NCBI RefSeq assembly: GCF_018780385.1
Contig: NZ_JADMJO010000038.1
Location: forward strand, 1 to 64,000
Direction: 5' to 3'
DNA length: 64,000 nt
From: Hydrogenophaga sp.
GTDB taxonomy: Bacteria > Pseudomonadota > Gammaproteobacteria > Burkholderiales > Burkholderiaceae_C
Each line of letters opens with the position of its first letter. The first letter of the stretch is position 1. This document shows positions 1 to 9,288 of the stretch, piece after piece. Made by a program: the position numbers and the translations under genes. The notes under the pieces were generated by a model. It had not been told where the DNA came from, made no database searches, and saw only the letters and a program-made list of their open reading frames with translations.

Positions 1-455
1 GCTGGGACGCCCTCAAGACCGAGATCAACACGTTTGCCGATGAGCAGGGCCGCCGACCGCGCGTGATGATCAGCAAGCTCGGCCAGGACGGCCACGACCG
101 CGGTGCCAAGGTGGTGGCCACGGCGTTTGCCGACCTGGGGTTCGACGTCGACATGGGCCCGCTGTTTCAGACGCCCGAGGAGTGCGCGCGCCAGGCCATT
201 GAAAACGACGTGCACGCGGTGGGGGTGTCCACGCTGGCCGCCGGGCACAAGACGTTGGTGCCGGCCATCATTGCCGAACTCAAGAAGCAGGGCGCCGACG
301 ACATCATTGTGTTCGTCGGTGGTGTGATTCCGCGCCAGGACTACGAGATGCTGTATGAGGCCGGCGTCAAGGGAATCTACGGCCCGGGCACGCCGATTCC
401 GGCGAGCGCGAAAGATGTGCTGGAGCAGATCAGGAAGGCGCTGGGTGCTGCTTGA
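1..455 (+). CDS. scpA: Methylmalonyl-CoA mutase, C-terminal cobalamin-binding part (5' truncated by window)
   Basis: The open frame enters from the left edge (first full codon at base 3) and ends with TGA at 453-455. The visible part is the B12-binding domain: it carries the cobalamin lower-ligand signature D-x-H-x-x-G in the segment [10 protein letters not shown], then the alternating beta/alpha pattern of this Rossmann-like fold ([11 protein letters not shown] near the end). The enzyme interconverts (R)-methylmalonyl-CoA and succinyl-CoA in propionate and odd-chain catabolism. Downstream genes for MeaB and both propionyl-CoA carboxylase subunits support the assignment. The catalytic TIM barrel lies outside the window, so a small-subunit-type mutase cannot be fully excluded. 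Confidence 0.92.
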   Translation, partial: WDALKTEINTFADEQGRRPRVMISKLGQDGHDRGAKVVATAFADLGFDVDMGPLFQTPEECARQAIENDVHAVGVSTLAAGHKTLVPAIIAELKKQGADDIIVFVGGVIPRQDYEMLYEAGVKGIYGPGTPIPASAKDVLEQIRKALGAA

Positions 456-488
456 ACCCACGCTCCGAATCCGTTGTCCGGTCGAACC

Positions 489-530
489 GAGCCAAACTCC
501 GTTCGGGCTGAGCCAAACTCCGTTCGGGCT
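489..530. repeat. 21-bp tandem repeat, two copies
   Basis: The 21-bp unit that starts GAGCCAAACTCCG and ends TTCGGGCT occurs at 489-509 and again, identical, at 510-530. It runs straight into the 27-bp element at 520-546. The unit is related, in inverted orientation, to the array at 881-953. Twenty-one bases are seven codons, so the array does not disturb a reading frame. Confidence 0.9.
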
Positions 531-546
531 GAGCTTGTCGAAGCCC
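520..546 (+). repeat. REP-like 27-bp element, copy 1
   Basis: This 27-bp sequence (starts CCGTTCGGGCTG, ends TTGTCGAAGCCC) recurs as an exact reverse complement at 852-878 and as a diverged direct copy at 991-1017. The TTGTCGAAGC-type core is one I recognise as a dispersed short repeat in many Proteobacteria. It sits just upstream of the GIY-YIG coding segment. Confidence 0.85.
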
Positions 547-563
547 TCACCCACCCATTCCGC

Positions 564-2006
564 GTGAAACCTTTCCACGTCTACCTTCTGCTCTGCCGAG
601 ACGGTACCTACTACGCCGGCCACACCGACGAGTTGGAGGCACGCCTGTTGCAACACCAAGTGGGTGACACCGGTTACACCGCGACGCGCAAGCCGGTCCA
701 GCTGGTCTGGCAGGGCGAGTTCGAGTCACGCGAGGGCGCGTTGGCTTTCGAGCAGCAGATCAAAGGTTGGTCGCGGGCGAAGAAGGAGGCGTTGATCGCT
801 GGCGATTGGGAGCGGGTTCAAGCGCTGGCGCGTTCGAAGCAGGCTGTGGATGGGCTTCGACAAGCTCAGCCCGAACGGGGTGGGGCTCAGACAGAGCGGG
901 GTGGGGATCAGCCGGAGCGGAGTGGGGCTCAGCCGGAGCGGAGTGGGGCTCAGGTCGACCAGGAAGTCCACCGCCGCGAACCCACCCCCTCCGTTCGCCC
1001 TGAGCCTGTCGAAGGGCTCACCAACAGCATCATCTCTGGCGCCCCCATGGCGCAACGCCGCGCCATCGCCAAGGCCATCACGCTGCTCGAATCCACCCGC
1101 GCCGATCACCGCGCGCAGGGCGACGAACTGCTCACGGCCTTGCTGCCGCACACAGGCAAAGCCTTTCGCTTAGGGCTCAGCGGCGTGCCGGGCGTGGGCA
1201 AGAGCACCTTCATCGAAGCGCTGGGGCTGTACCTCATCGACAAGGGCCATCGCGTGGCAGTGCTCACAGTCGATCCGTCCAGCACGGTGTCGGGCGGCTC
1301 GATCCTGGGAGACAAGACGCGCATGGAAAAGCTCTCGGTGCACGAGCAGGCCTACATCCGCCCCAGCCCGAGCAGCGGCACGCTGGGCGGTGTGGCCGAA
1401 AAAACGCGTGAGGCCATGCTGGTCTGCGAGGCGGCGGGTTACGACATCGTGATCGTCGAGACCGTGGGCGTGGGCCAGAGCGAGACGGCTGTGAGCGGCA
1501 TGACCGACATGTTCGTGCTCATGCAACTGCCCAACGCCGGCGATGATTTGCAGGCGATCAAAAAGGGCGTGATGGAGCTGGCCGACCTGGTGGTCATCAA
1601 CAAGGCCGACCTCGACCCCGACGCCGCCACGCGAGCGCGCGCGCAGATCACCTCGTCGCTGCGCCTGCTGGGTCTGCAGGGACACCCCGAACATGCACAC
1701 CACAACGAGGCCATGTGGCACCCGCAGGTGATCCAGCTCAGCGCGTTGCTGGGGCGTGGTGTCGATGCGTTCTGGGCCGAGGTGTCGCGCTTTCGCATGC
1801 TGCAGATCGAGAACGGCCAAATCGCAGCACGGCGCCAGCAGCAGGCGAAAGCCTGGATGTGGGAGCGCATCGACGCCGGCCTCAAACAGCGTTTTCGCGC
1901 GCACCCGCAGGTGCGTGCCGCCCTGGACGACGCTTCCCAACGCGTATTGGCCGGCACCTTGCCGGCCAGCGCCGCCGCGCGCCAGCTGCTCGATCTTTTT
2001 GACTGA
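564..2006 (+). CDS. meaB: MeaB/ArgK-family GTPase with N-terminal GIY-YIG nuclease domain (in-frame fusion)
   Basis: One uninterrupted frame encodes two modules. From GTG 564 there is a small GIY-YIG domain: VYLL and YYAG for the signature, an Arg-x-x-x-x-His helix (ARLLQH), and the Glu in AFEQQIKGW, so the catalytic residues look intact. A low-complexity linker of QPERSGA-type heptads follows (translated 21-bp repeats). Then comes a normal-length MeaB (about 319 residues from ATG 1047) with Walker [10 protein letters not shown] and NKAD specificity motif. MeaB gates and protects methylmalonyl-CoA mutase, whose gene lies directly upstream. The frame stays open upstream to a TTG at 474, but that part is repeat DNA, so GTG 564 is the better first start. 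Whether a fusion protein or only MeaB from 1047 is made cannot be seen. Confidence 0.8.
   Translation: MKPFHVYLLLCRDGTYYAGHTDELEARLLQHQVGDTGYTATRKPVQLVWQGEFESREGALAFEQQIKGWSRAKKEALIAGDWERVQALARSKQAVDGLRQAQPERGGAQTERGGDQPERSGAQPERSGAQVDQEVHRREPTPSVRPEPVEGLTNSIISGAPMAQRRAIAKAITLLESTRADHRAQGDELLTALLPHTGKAFRLGLSGVPGVGKSTFIEALGLYLIDKGHRVAVLTVDPSSTVSGGSILGDKTRMEKLSVHEQAYIRPSPSSGTLGGVAEKTREAMLVCEAAGYDIVIVETVGVGQSETAVSGMTDMFVLMQLPNAGDDLQAIKKGVMELADLVVINKADLDPDAATRARAQITSSLRLLGLQGHPEHAHHNEAMWHPQVIQLSALLGRGVDAFWAEVSRFRMLQIENGQIAARRQQQAKAWMWERIDAGLKQRFRAHPQVRAALDDASQRVLAGTLPASAAARQLLDLFD
852..878 (-). repeat. REP-like 27-bp element, copy 2 (inverted)
   Basis: Exact reverse complement of 520-546. The pair therefore brackets the GIY-YIG segment (564 to about 840) as a perfect 27-bp inverted repeat with a 305-bp interior. 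Confidence 0.9.
881..953. repeat. 21-bp tandem repeat, about 3.5 copies
   Basis: Units begin TGGGGCTCAG or TGGGGATCAG at 881, 902, 923 and 944 (the last partial). The third differs from the second at one base. Read in the meaB frame they give a heptapeptide like Q-P-E-R-S-G-A. This is the inverted relative of the array at 489-530. Confidence 0.9.
991..1017 (+). repeat. REP-like 27-bp element, copy 3 (diverged)
   Basis: Same orientation as copy 1, with a few substitutions (CCGTTCGCCCTG start, TGTCGAAGGGC end). It lies 30 bp before the probable native meaB ATG at 1047. Confidence 0.8.
1047..1049 (+). other. meaB: Probable native meaB start codon inside the fused frame
   Basis: The sequence from ATG 1047 ([15 protein letters not shown]) aligns with the usual N-terminus of MeaB proteins and gives the family's usual length. 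No strong Shine-Dalgarno sequence is visible just upstream (CTCTGGCGCCCCC), so translation may instead read through from the GIY-YIG part or depend on coupling. Confidence 0.6.
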
Positions 2007-2035
2007 ATTCCAAGTTATCCCAGGAGAACAACACC

Positions 2036-3568
2036 ATGCAGGACATCCTCGAACAACTCGAAGAAAAACGTGCTGCCGCCCGCTTGGGTGGCGGAGAGAA
2101 GCGCATTGCCGCGCAGCACGCCAAAGGCAAACTGAGCGCTCGCGAGCGGCTTGAGGTGCTGCTGGACGAAGGCACGTTCGAAGAGTGGGACATGTTCGTC
2201 GAGCACCGCTGCACCGATTTCGGCATGCAGGACAACAAGATCCCGGGTGATGGCGTGGTCACGGGCTACGGGATGATCAACGGCCGTCTGGTGTTCGTGT
2301 TCAGCCAGGACTTCACGGTCTTCGGCGGCGCGCTCTCCGAGGCGCATGCCGAGAAGATCTGCAAGGTGATGGACCAGGCCATGAAGGTCGGCGCGCCGGT
2401 GATCGGGCTGAACGATTCGGGCGGTGCGCGCATCCAGGAAGGCGTGGCCTCGCTCGGTGGTTATGCCGACGTGTTCCAGCGCAACGTGATGGCCAGCGGT
2501 GTGGTGCCGCAGATCAGCATGATCATGGGCCCCTCGGCCGGTGGCGCGGTGTACTCGCCCGCCATGACCGACTTCATCTTCATGGTGAAGGACTCGGCCT
2601 ACATGTTCGTCACCGGCCCCGAGGTGGTGAAAACCGTGACGCACGAGGAAGTGACGGCCGAGGAGCTGGGCGGCGCCATCACGCACACCACCAAGAGCGG
2701 TGTGGCCGACCTCGCGTTCGAGAACGACGTGGAAGCGCTGCTGATGCTGCGCCGGCTCTACAACTACCTGCCGCTGAACAACCGCGAGAAGGCGCCGGTG
2801 CGGCCCAGCGGCGACCCGATCGACCGCATGGACATCAGCCTGGACACGCTGGTGCCCGAGCACCCGAACAAGCCTTACGACATGAAGGAGCTGATCGTCA
2901 AAACGGTCGACGACGGTGACTTCTTTGAACTGCAGCCTGAGTACGCGAAAAACATCCTGATCGGCTTTGCGCGCATGGACGGCCAGACGGTGGGGATCGT
3001 GGCCAACCAGCCGCTGGTGCTGGCCGGGTGCCTGGACATCAAGTCGAGCATCAAGGCCGCGCGCTTCGTGCGCTTCTGCGATGCCTTCAACATTCCGGTG
3101 ATCACCTTCGTGGACGTGCCCGGCTTCATGCCCGGCACCTCTCAGGAGTACGGCGGCATCATCAAGCACGGTGCCAAGCTGCTCTACGCGTACGCCGAGT
3201 GCACCGTGCCCAAGATCACCGTGATCACGCGCAAGGCCTACGGCGGCGCCTACGACGTGATGAGCTCCAAGCACCTGCGCGGCGACGTGAACTTCGCCTG
3301 GCCCAACGCCGAGATCGCGGTGATGGGCGCCAAGGGCGCGGTGGAGATCATCTTCCGCGAAGAGAAGAAGGACCCGGCCAAGCTCGCGCAGCGCGAGGCC
3401 GAATACAAGGCCCGTTTTGCCAACCCCTTCGTGGCGGGCGCGCGCGGCTTCATCGACGACGTGATCCTGCCGCACGAGACGCGCAAGCGCATCTGCCGCT
3501 CGTTGGTGATGCTGAAAGACAAGAAGCTCGAGAACCCTTGGCGCAAGCACGGGAACATTCCGCTTTGA
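2036..3568 (+). CDS. pccB: Propionyl-CoA carboxylase beta subunit (carboxyltransferase)
   Basis: This 510-residue protein transfers the carboxyl group from carboxybiotin to propionyl-CoA to form methylmalonyl-CoA. It has the two-crotonase-fold layout of acyl-CoA carboxylase beta subunits, with the oxyanion and CoA-site segments [11 protein letters not shown] (first half) and VDVPGFMPG (second half). A good ribosome binding site, AGGAG, precedes ATG 2036. It begins 29 bp after meaB and ends 20 bp before pccA, so these form one operon with the mutase. The length matches PccB. The substrate is inferred from the mutase neighbours; other short-chain acyl-CoAs are possible. Confidence 0.95.
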   Translation: MQDILEQLEEKRAAARLGGGEKRIAAQHAKGKLSARERLEVLLDEGTFEEWDMFVEHRCTDFGMQDNKIPGDGVVTGYGMINGRLVFVFSQDFTVFGGALSEAHAEKICKVMDQAMKVGAPVIGLNDSGGARIQEGVASLGGYADVFQRNVMASGVVPQISMIMGPSAGGAVYSPAMTDFIFMVKDSAYMFVTGPEVVKTVTHEEVTAEELGGAITHTTKSGVADLAFENDVEALLMLRRLYNYLPLNNREKAPVRPSGDPIDRMDISLDTLVPEHPNKPYDMKELIVKTVDDGDFFELQPEYAKNILIGFARMDGQTVGIVANQPLVLAGCLDIKSSIKAARFVRFCDAFNIPVITFVDVPGFMPGTSQEYGGIIKHGAKLLYAYAECTVPKITVITRKAYGGAYDVMSSKHLRGDVNFAWPNAEIAVMGAKGAVEIIFREEKKDPAKLAQREAEYKARFANPFVAGARGFIDDVILPHETRKRICRSLVMLKDKKLENPWRKHGNIPL

Positions 3569-3588
3569 ACGGTACGGAGAACAACAAC

Positions 3589-5637
3589 ATGTTTACCAAG
3601 ATCCTGATTGCGAACCGCGGCGAGATCGCCTGCCGCGTGATCGCCACCGCGAAGAAAATGGGCATCGCCACCGTGGCGGTGTATTCCGAGGCCGACAAGG
3701 AAGCGCGCCACGTGCAACTGGCCGACGAAGCCGTGCTGCTGGGCCCGGCGCCTTCGCGCGAGTCCTACCTGGTGGCCGACAAGATCATCGCCGCCGCCAA
3801 GCAGACCGGTGCCCAGGCCATCCACCCGGGCTACGGCTTCCTGTCGGAGAACGAAGCCTTCGCGCGCCGCGTGGAAGAAGAGGGCATGGCCTTCATCGGC
3901 CCGAAGCACTTCAGCATCGCGGCCATGGGCGACAAGATCGCGTCCAAGAAACTGGCCAACGCGGCCAAGGTCAACACCATCCCGGGCTGGAACGACGCCA
4001 TCGAATGTGCCGAGCGCGCGGTGGAGATCGCCAAGGACATCGGCTACCCGGTGATGATCAAGGCCAGTGCCGGCGGCGGTGGCAAGGGCCTGCGCGTGGC
4101 GTACAACGACAAGGAGGCCCTCGAGGGCTTCACCGCGTGCCAGAACGAAGCGCGCAACAGCTTCGGCGACGACCGCATCTTCATCGAGAAGTTCGTGCAG
4201 GAGCCGCGCCACATCGAGATCCAGGTGCTGGGCGATTCGCACGGCAACGTGATCTACCTGAACGAGCGCGAGTGCTCGATCCAGCGCCGCCACCAGAAGG
4301 TGATTGAAGAGGCGCCGTCGCCCTTCATCAGCGATGCCACGCGCAAGGCCATGGGCGAGCAGGCTGTGGCGCTGGCCAAGGCCGTGAAGTACCAGAGCGC
4401 GGGCACGGTGGAGTTCGTGGTGGGCAAGGACCAGGACTTCTATTTCCTGGAAATGAACACGCGCCTGCAGGTGGAGCACCCGGTGACCGAGTGCATCACC
4501 GGGCTGGACCTGGTGGAGCTCATGATCCGCGTGGCCGCTGGTGAGAAGCTGCCGTTGACCCAAGACCAGGTCAAGCGCGAGGGTTGGGCGATCGAGTGCC
4601 GCATCAACGCGGAAGACCCGTTCCGCAACTTCCTTCCCAGCACCGGGCGGCTGGTGCGCTTTTCGCCACCCGCGCAGAGCATGTGGCAGGGCAACACGGC
4701 CGATCTGCTGGGCGTGCGCGTGGACACCGGCGTGCAGGACGGCGGCGAGATCCCGATGTTCTACGACTCCATGATCGCCAAGCTGATCGTGCATGGCAAA
4801 GACCGGCAAGAGGCGATCACCAAGATGCGCGAGGCGCTCAACGGATTCGTCATTCGAGGTATCAGCAGCAACATTCCGTTCCAGGCGGCGCTGCTGGCGC
4901 ACCCGAAATTCGTGGCTGGCGACTTCAACACCGGCTTCATCGCCGAGCACTACGGCCACGGCTTCCGCGCCGAGGACGTGCCGCACGACGATGCCGATTT
5001 CCTGGTGGCCCTGGCCGCCTTCGTGCGCCGCAAGTCGCGCGAACGCGCGGCGGGTCTGTCGGGCCAGTTGCCTGGCTATGGCGTGAAGGTAGGTCACGAC
5101 TTTCGCGTGATCGTGCTCGGTGCCACCGGTGAGCATGTCTACAAGCCGGTGCATGTGGACGAGGTGGTGGGCCAACTCGGTTCGGCGGTGGTCACGGTGG
5201 CCGACAAGCGCTATGCCATCAGCAGCCCTTCGCGCCTGAACGACATCTGCATCACCGGCGAATGCAACGGCCAGGCCTTCACTGCGCAGATCGAGCGCGG
5301 CACGCCGCGCAACCCGCTGGCGTTGGTGGTGCAACACAACGGCACCCGCATCGAGACCATGGTGGTGTCGCCGCGCATGGCCGAACTGCACGCGCTCATG
5401 CCGTTCAAGGCGCCAGCCGACATGAGCAAATACGTGCTCTCGCCGATGCCGGGCCTGTTGGTGGACGTGGCGGTGAAACCGGGCCAGAAGGTGCAGGCCG
5501 GCGAGCGGGTGGCCGTGATTGAAGCCATGAAGATGGAGAACGTGCTGTTCGCCGCGGCCGATGGCGTGGTGGGCAAGGTGCTCGCCTCCAAGGGCGAATC
5601 GCTGGTGGTGGATCAGCCCATCGTCGAGTTCGAGTGA
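3589..5637 (+). CDS. pccA: Propionyl-CoA carboxylase alpha subunit (biotin carboxylase + biotin carrier)
   Basis: The 682-residue protein starts at ATG 3589 (MFTKILIANRGEIACRV), the classical biotin carboxylase N-terminus. Domains in order: biotin carboxylase N-domain (about 1-115), ATP-grasp with the glycine-rich loop KASAGGGGKGLR (about 116-330), C-terminal biotin carboxylase domain, a linker domain that binds the beta subunit, and a biotinyl domain with EAMKMEN, whose biotinylated Lys is residue 648. It carboxylates biotin with ATP and bicarbonate. The frame is open far upstream in the alternative frame of pccB, but homology starts at 3589. Confidence 0.96.
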   Translation: MFTKILIANRGEIACRVIATAKKMGIATVAVYSEADKEARHVQLADEAVLLGPAPSRESYLVADKIIAAAKQTGAQAIHPGYGFLSENEAFARRVEEEGMAFIGPKHFSIAAMGDKIASKKLANAAKVNTIPGWNDAIECAERAVEIAKDIGYPVMIKASAGGGGKGLRVAYNDKEALEGFTACQNEARNSFGDDRIFIEKFVQEPRHIEIQVLGDSHGNVIYLNERECSIQRRHQKVIEEAPSPFISDATRKAMGEQAVALAKAVKYQSAGTVEFVVGKDQDFYFLEMNTRLQVEHPVTECITGLDLVELMIRVAAGEKLPLTQDQVKREGWAIECRINAEDPFRNFLPSTGRLVRFSPPAQSMWQGNTADLLGVRVDTGVQDGGEIPMFYDSMIAKLIVHGKDRQEAITKMREALNGFVIRGISSNIPFQAALLAHPKFVAGDFNTGFIAEHYGHGFRAEDVPHDDADFLVALAAFVRRKSRERAAGLSGQLPGYGVKVGHDFRVIVLGATGEHVYKPVHVDEVVGQLGSAVVTVADKRYAISSPSRLNDICITGECNGQAFTAQIERGTPRNPLALVVQHNGTRIETMVVSPRMAELHALMPFKAPADMSKYVLSPMPGLLVDVAVKPGQKVQAGERVAVIEAMKMENVLFAAADGVVGKVLASKGESLVVDQPIVEFE

Positions 5638-5720
5638 GCTTCGGCCCGGCATGTGCCCCACAGACAACGGGGTTTGAATTGCGCTACCCTGTCGTTCACA
5701 ACGACTCTGAAGGGTTTCGC

Positions 5721-6320
5721 ATGCGGCACGGTCTGGCTTTTGCACTGGGTTACCTGCGCCACCCCAGGCGTGTCGGGGCCATCGCCCCAGCCTCCAAAGC
5801 CCTGGCGCAGGCCATCCTGAATGAAGTCCTGCGATCGGACCCCAGGACCTTGATCGAGGTGGGAGCCGGCACCGGAGCCATCACCCGCGCCCTGCTGCCC
5901 GCGCTGGCCCGGGTCGGGCGTTTCATGGTGATCGAGCGGGACCCCGGCTTTGCGCAACTGCTGCGCAAACACTTCCCCGATCTGGAGGTGCTGAACCATT
6001 GCGCCACCCGGCTGGACGCGCTGGACATCGAGGCGCAGTGCCCGGTGACCGTGGTGTCTTCACTGCCTTTGCTGTCGATGACCCGCGAAGAAGCGCATGG
6101 CTGCATCGATGCCATGGTCGCCCTGATCGAAAGCCGTCCGGGGTCGCGCCTGATCCAGTACACCTACGCCTCGCCCCATCTGCGCCCCTTCAACGACATT
6201 CCCATCGGCTGGCGTTGGCGCCGGGCCGCTTCCATCTGGGCCAACCTGCCGCCGGCCACGGTCTGGACGCTGGAGCAGGCCAGCCACCCGTCCTCCCACA
6301 CCCTCAACGGTTTTCACTGA
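5721..6320 (+). CDS. Class I SAM methyltransferase, phospholipid N-methyltransferase-like
   Basis: About 199 residues from ATG 5721. The motif I segment IEVGAGTGAITRALL and the acidic residue in VIERDPGFAQLL form the SAM site, and the overall pattern resembles the PmtA / rRNA-dimethylase-like group (small proteins that methylate phosphatidylethanolamine). The N-terminus LGYLRHPRRVGAIAPASKAL is typical of that family. A longer frame from GTG 5634 overlaps the pccA stop and is not needed. The gene lies in the pcc operon and stops 3 bp before the next gene. The substrate is not proven by sequence. Confidence 0.7.
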   Translation: MRHGLAFALGYLRHPRRVGAIAPASKALAQAILNEVLRSDPRTLIEVGAGTGAITRALLPALARVGRFMVIERDPGFAQLLRKHFPDLEVLNHCATRLDALDIEAQCPVTVVSSLPLLSMTREEAHGCIDAMVALIESRPGSRLIQYTYASPHLRPFNDIPIGWRWRRAASIWANLPPATVWTLEQASHPSSHTLNGFH

Positions 6321-6323
6321 CGC

Positions 6324-6824
<501 letters not shown>

Positions 6825-6839
6825 GCCAGGTCGGGGCCA

Positions 6840-7214
6840 TCACTCCGCGATCATGTAAGTCTTGGTGAGGGGCTCCAGCACCTCGAACTCCCCGGCAAAG
6901 CCCGGCGGAATGTAGAGGCCCTCGCCCGGTTCCACCTCTTCAAATCCGCCCAGCGCGTCGTGCACACGGCAGCGGCCCAGCAGCACGGTGAAGAGCTCGC
7001 GTTCGGTATCGCCCATGGCGATGCGCCAACGCCCAGGCTCGCAGCGCCACACGCCGCAATAGACCTGTCCCGCCGGCAAGGCAGCATCCACCAGGTTCCA
7101 GGTTTCGCGCAGCGGGTTGCCGCGCACCAACCGCTCGGGCTTGGGGTGGTCGGTGTCGGGCGCGCCGGCGGGCTGTGCGGTGAGCTTGATCAGGCGTGAA
7201 GTTTGGGGCGTCAT
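6840..7214 (-). CDS. Small cupin-domain protein
   Basis: 124 residues from the ATG at 7214 (MTPQTSRLIKLTAQP). The C-terminal half is a single cupin barrel: glycines and acidic residues in ERELFTVLLGRCRVHD and the second motif PGEGLYIPPGFAGEFEV. It resembles the EutQ/DUF861-type cupins that lack a full His-metal set. It converges on the VOC gene and faces away from the next plus-strand gene. The function is unknown. Confidence 0.75.
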   Translation of the reverse strand: MTPQTSRLIKLTAQPAGAPDTDHPKPERLVRGNPLRETWNLVDAALPAGQVYCGVWRCEPGRWRIAMGDTERELFTVLLGRCRVHDALGGFEEVEPGEGLYIPPGFAGEFEVLEPLTKTYMIAE

Positions 7215-7369
7215 GGCCGGATTGTGCCGCCGGACACCGCCGAGACGTTGAGCAAACGGGGTTTTTGGCCGCTGTTCCGGGCTATGCCCGCAGCCACATC
7301 GCCCTACGCTTGAGGCATCCCGAAGCCACGTTCCCATCACAGGTGGTCCAACCGCCGCAGGAGCCCGCC

Positions 7370-7672
7370 ATGAGCCAGGTCCCGACCCGCCAACTGCCAG
7401 AAACCGCATCCACACCGGTGCTCGCCGCGGTGATGCGCCACGCGCGCGACACGTCGCAGAGATGGCCTCACGACCTGCTCGAAGCGTTTTGCCTGCGCAT
7501 GTCCAGTCAGGGCATGTGCGTGAGCCGCGCCCTCATGCAGCACGACCGGCGCTACGGCCTGGAGCAACTCTCGCATGCCCACAACATGGCCGATGACGCG
7601 CTTCGCGTGATGGCGGTGCAACTGTTCCGGCACTTTGAAGCGCGTCAATCGGGGATCTCCGGTCCCCATTGA
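7370..7672 (+). CDS. Conserved small protein of unknown function
   Basis: 100 residues from ATG 7370, preceded by GCAGGAG at a good distance. It is helical and His/Met-rich, with no signal peptide or membrane segment (core: [29 protein letters not shown]). The position just upstream of a chemoreceptor gene, about 70 bp before it, is the only contextual clue. I do not recognise a family. Confidence 0.65.
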   Translation: MSQVPTRQLPETASTPVLAAVMRHARDTSQRWPHDLLEAFCLRMSSQGMCVSRALMQHDRRYGLEQLSHAHNMADDALRVMAVQLFRHFEARQSGISGPH

Positions 7673-7685
7673 GAGCGGGTGTGTC

Positions 7686-7712
7686 TCAAGCCGATCCCGT
7701 TCTGGCCGATAG
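7686..7712 (+). promoter_or_regulatory. Sigma28 (FliA)-type promoter
   Basis: A -35-like TCAAGCCG (7686-7693), exactly 11 bp, then GCCGATAG (7705-7712). The -10 differs from the flagellar consensus GCCGATAA by one base and the spacing is canonical. It lies 31 bp before the chemoreceptor ATG. Confidence 0.75.
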
Positions 7713-7743
7713 AAATACAACCACACCAAGGAGAGACACGCGC

Positions 7744-9264
7744 ATGTCCGGTTTTCACCCCTTGTCCCCCGGCGTCTGGCTGATGCGGCGCCTGCGCCTG
7801 CGCGGCAAGTTGCTGCTGCTGGCCGCCGCCTCCCTGCTGCCACAGGTGTTCTCCTGGGTTGTGTCCGGGTCACCCTCGGCCAGCGCCTGGGTGCTGGGTA
7901 TCGAGCTCGGTGGCGCTGGCGTGCTGGCCTACCTCATGCTGAGCTTCTACGTCAGCTTCATGAGCGATTTCCGGCAGGTGCTCGCCAGCATGGAGCAGAC
8001 GGCCTCGGGCAACCTGCGCACCGTGCTGAAGGCGCGCGGCACTGACGAGCTGGCCGATCTCACCCGACTGCTCGACCGCATGGTGGGCAACCTCTCGTCC
8101 ATGGTGGCCGAGGTGCGCAGCAATTCGGCCCTGGTGGCCCACGCCGGCAAGAGCCTGGCCACCGGCAACCGAGATCTGGCCGACCGCACCGAACAACAAG
8201 CGGCCAACCTCGAACAGACCGCTGCCAGCGTGCACGAGCTCTCCAGCACGGTTCAACAAAACGCCAAGACCGCAGGCGACTCCGACAGCCAGGCCGCCCA
8301 GGTGCGCGACGTGGCCGAATCGGGCGCGAAGTCGATGGGCCGTGCGGTTGAGTCGGTCGAAGGCATTCAGAAAAGCGCCCAGCAGATGAACGAGATCATC
8401 GGCGTGATCGACAGCCTGGCCTTCCAGACCAACATCCTCGCGCTCAACGCGGCGGTGGAAGCCGCCCGCGCGGGCGAGCAGGGCAGGGGCTTTGCCGTGG
8501 TGGCGGCCGAGGTGCGTTCGCTGGCCCAGCGCTCGGCCGCATCCGCCAAGGAAATCCGCCAGCTCATCGAAGCCTCGCGCCAGCAGGTGGAGGCCAGCGT
8601 GGTGCAGATACGCACGGCCGGCAACAGCATCCAGCAGATCGCCAACGGCGTGCGCGGCGTGGCCGCCAACATGTCGCTGATCTCGGCTTCCAGCGCCGAG
8701 CAGAGCACCGGCCTGAGCGAGATCTCGTCGGCTGTTTCTCAACTCGACGAGATCACCCAGCGCAATGCGCAAATGGTCGAGCGCGCCGTGGCGCAGGCCG
8801 ACCAGCTGGAGCAGCGCGCCGCCCACCTCTCCAAAGCCGTATCGTCCTTCATGTTGCAGCAGGGCACGGCCGAAGAGGCCATGCTGCTCGTGGATCGGGC
8901 GCAGGTCATGCGCCAGCAGCGCGGGCGCGATGCCTTCGTACGCGAGATCACCACGCCCGCCAACGGTTTCCACGACCGCGACATGTACGTGTTTGCCCTG
9001 GACCGCAATGGCGTCTACCGCGCGTTCGGTGGCAAGCCTGAAAAGGTGGGCAGTCGCGTGCAGGACATTCCCGGCATTGACGGCCAGGCGCTGCTCAATG
9101 CCATCGTTTCGCAGGCCGAAGCCGGCCCGGGCTGGGTCGAGTACGACATCGGCAACCCGGCCAACGGCAGCATCCAGGCCAAGATGTCGTACGTGGTGAA
9201 GGTGGACGACCTGTACGTGGGTTGCGGCGTCTACAAGACCGCAGCAGCGCGCCAGATCGCCTGA
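7744..9264 (+). CDS. Methyl-accepting chemotaxis protein with C-terminal Cache-like sensor
   Basis: 506 residues from ATG 7744 with an AGGAGAG ribosome site. Two hydrophobic segments near the N-terminus (about 17-40 and 48-75) are separated by only a few residues, so there is essentially no periplasmic domain. A HAMP-like stretch and a long coiled-coil signalling domain follow; the hairpin tip [33 protein letters not shown] (seen in part as [19 protein letters not shown]) is canonical. After the signalling domain, residues about 400-500 form a Cache-type fold ([39 protein letters not shown]). It should sense a cytoplasmic signal. Expression is probably flagellar-coregulated through the upstream sigma28-like site. 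Confidence 0.9.
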   Translation: MSGFHPLSPGVWLMRRLRLRGKLLLLAAASLLPQVFSWVVSGSPSASAWVLGIELGGAGVLAYLMLSFYVSFMSDFRQVLASMEQTASGNLRTVLKARGTDELADLTRLLDRMVGNLSSMVAEVRSNSALVAHAGKSLATGNRDLADRTEQQAANLEQTAASVHELSSTVQQNAKTAGDSDSQAAQVRDVAESGAKSMGRAVESVEGIQKSAQQMNEIIGVIDSLAFQTNILALNAAVEAARAGEQGRGFAVVAAEVRSLAQRSAASAKEIRQLIEASRQQVEASVVQIRTAGNSIQQIANGVRGVAANMSLISASSAEQSTGLSEISSAVSQLDEITQRNAQMVERAVAQADQLEQRAAHLSKAVSSFMLQQGTAEEAMLLVDRAQVMRQQRGRDAFVREITTPANGFHDRDMYVFALDRNGVYRAFGGKPEKVGSRVQDIPGIDGQALLNAIVSQAEAGPGWVEYDIGNPANGSIQAKMSYVVKVDDLYVGCGVYKTAAARQIA

Positions 9265-9288
9265 TTCAGACGCTGTTTCAGGCCCGGT

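Noticed and set aside
474-563. TTG start upstream for the GIY-YIG/MeaB frame
   Set aside because: The first 30 codons are translated tandem repeat DNA and there is no ribosome site; GTG 564 begins the domain.
489-953. CRISPR-like array
   Set aside because: The 21-bp units are directly adjacent without spacers and partly coding; not a CRISPR array.
5634-5720. Longer start for the phospholipid methyltransferase-like gene
   Set aside because: Overlaps the pccA stop and adds residues not typical of the family; ATG 5721 starts the conserved part.
2015-5745. Very long minus-strand open frames (over 500 and over 800 codons) opposite pccB and pccA
   Set aside because: Their translations are His/Arg/Val-rich low-information sequences that mirror the codon bias of the true GC-rich genes; no start signals or motifs.
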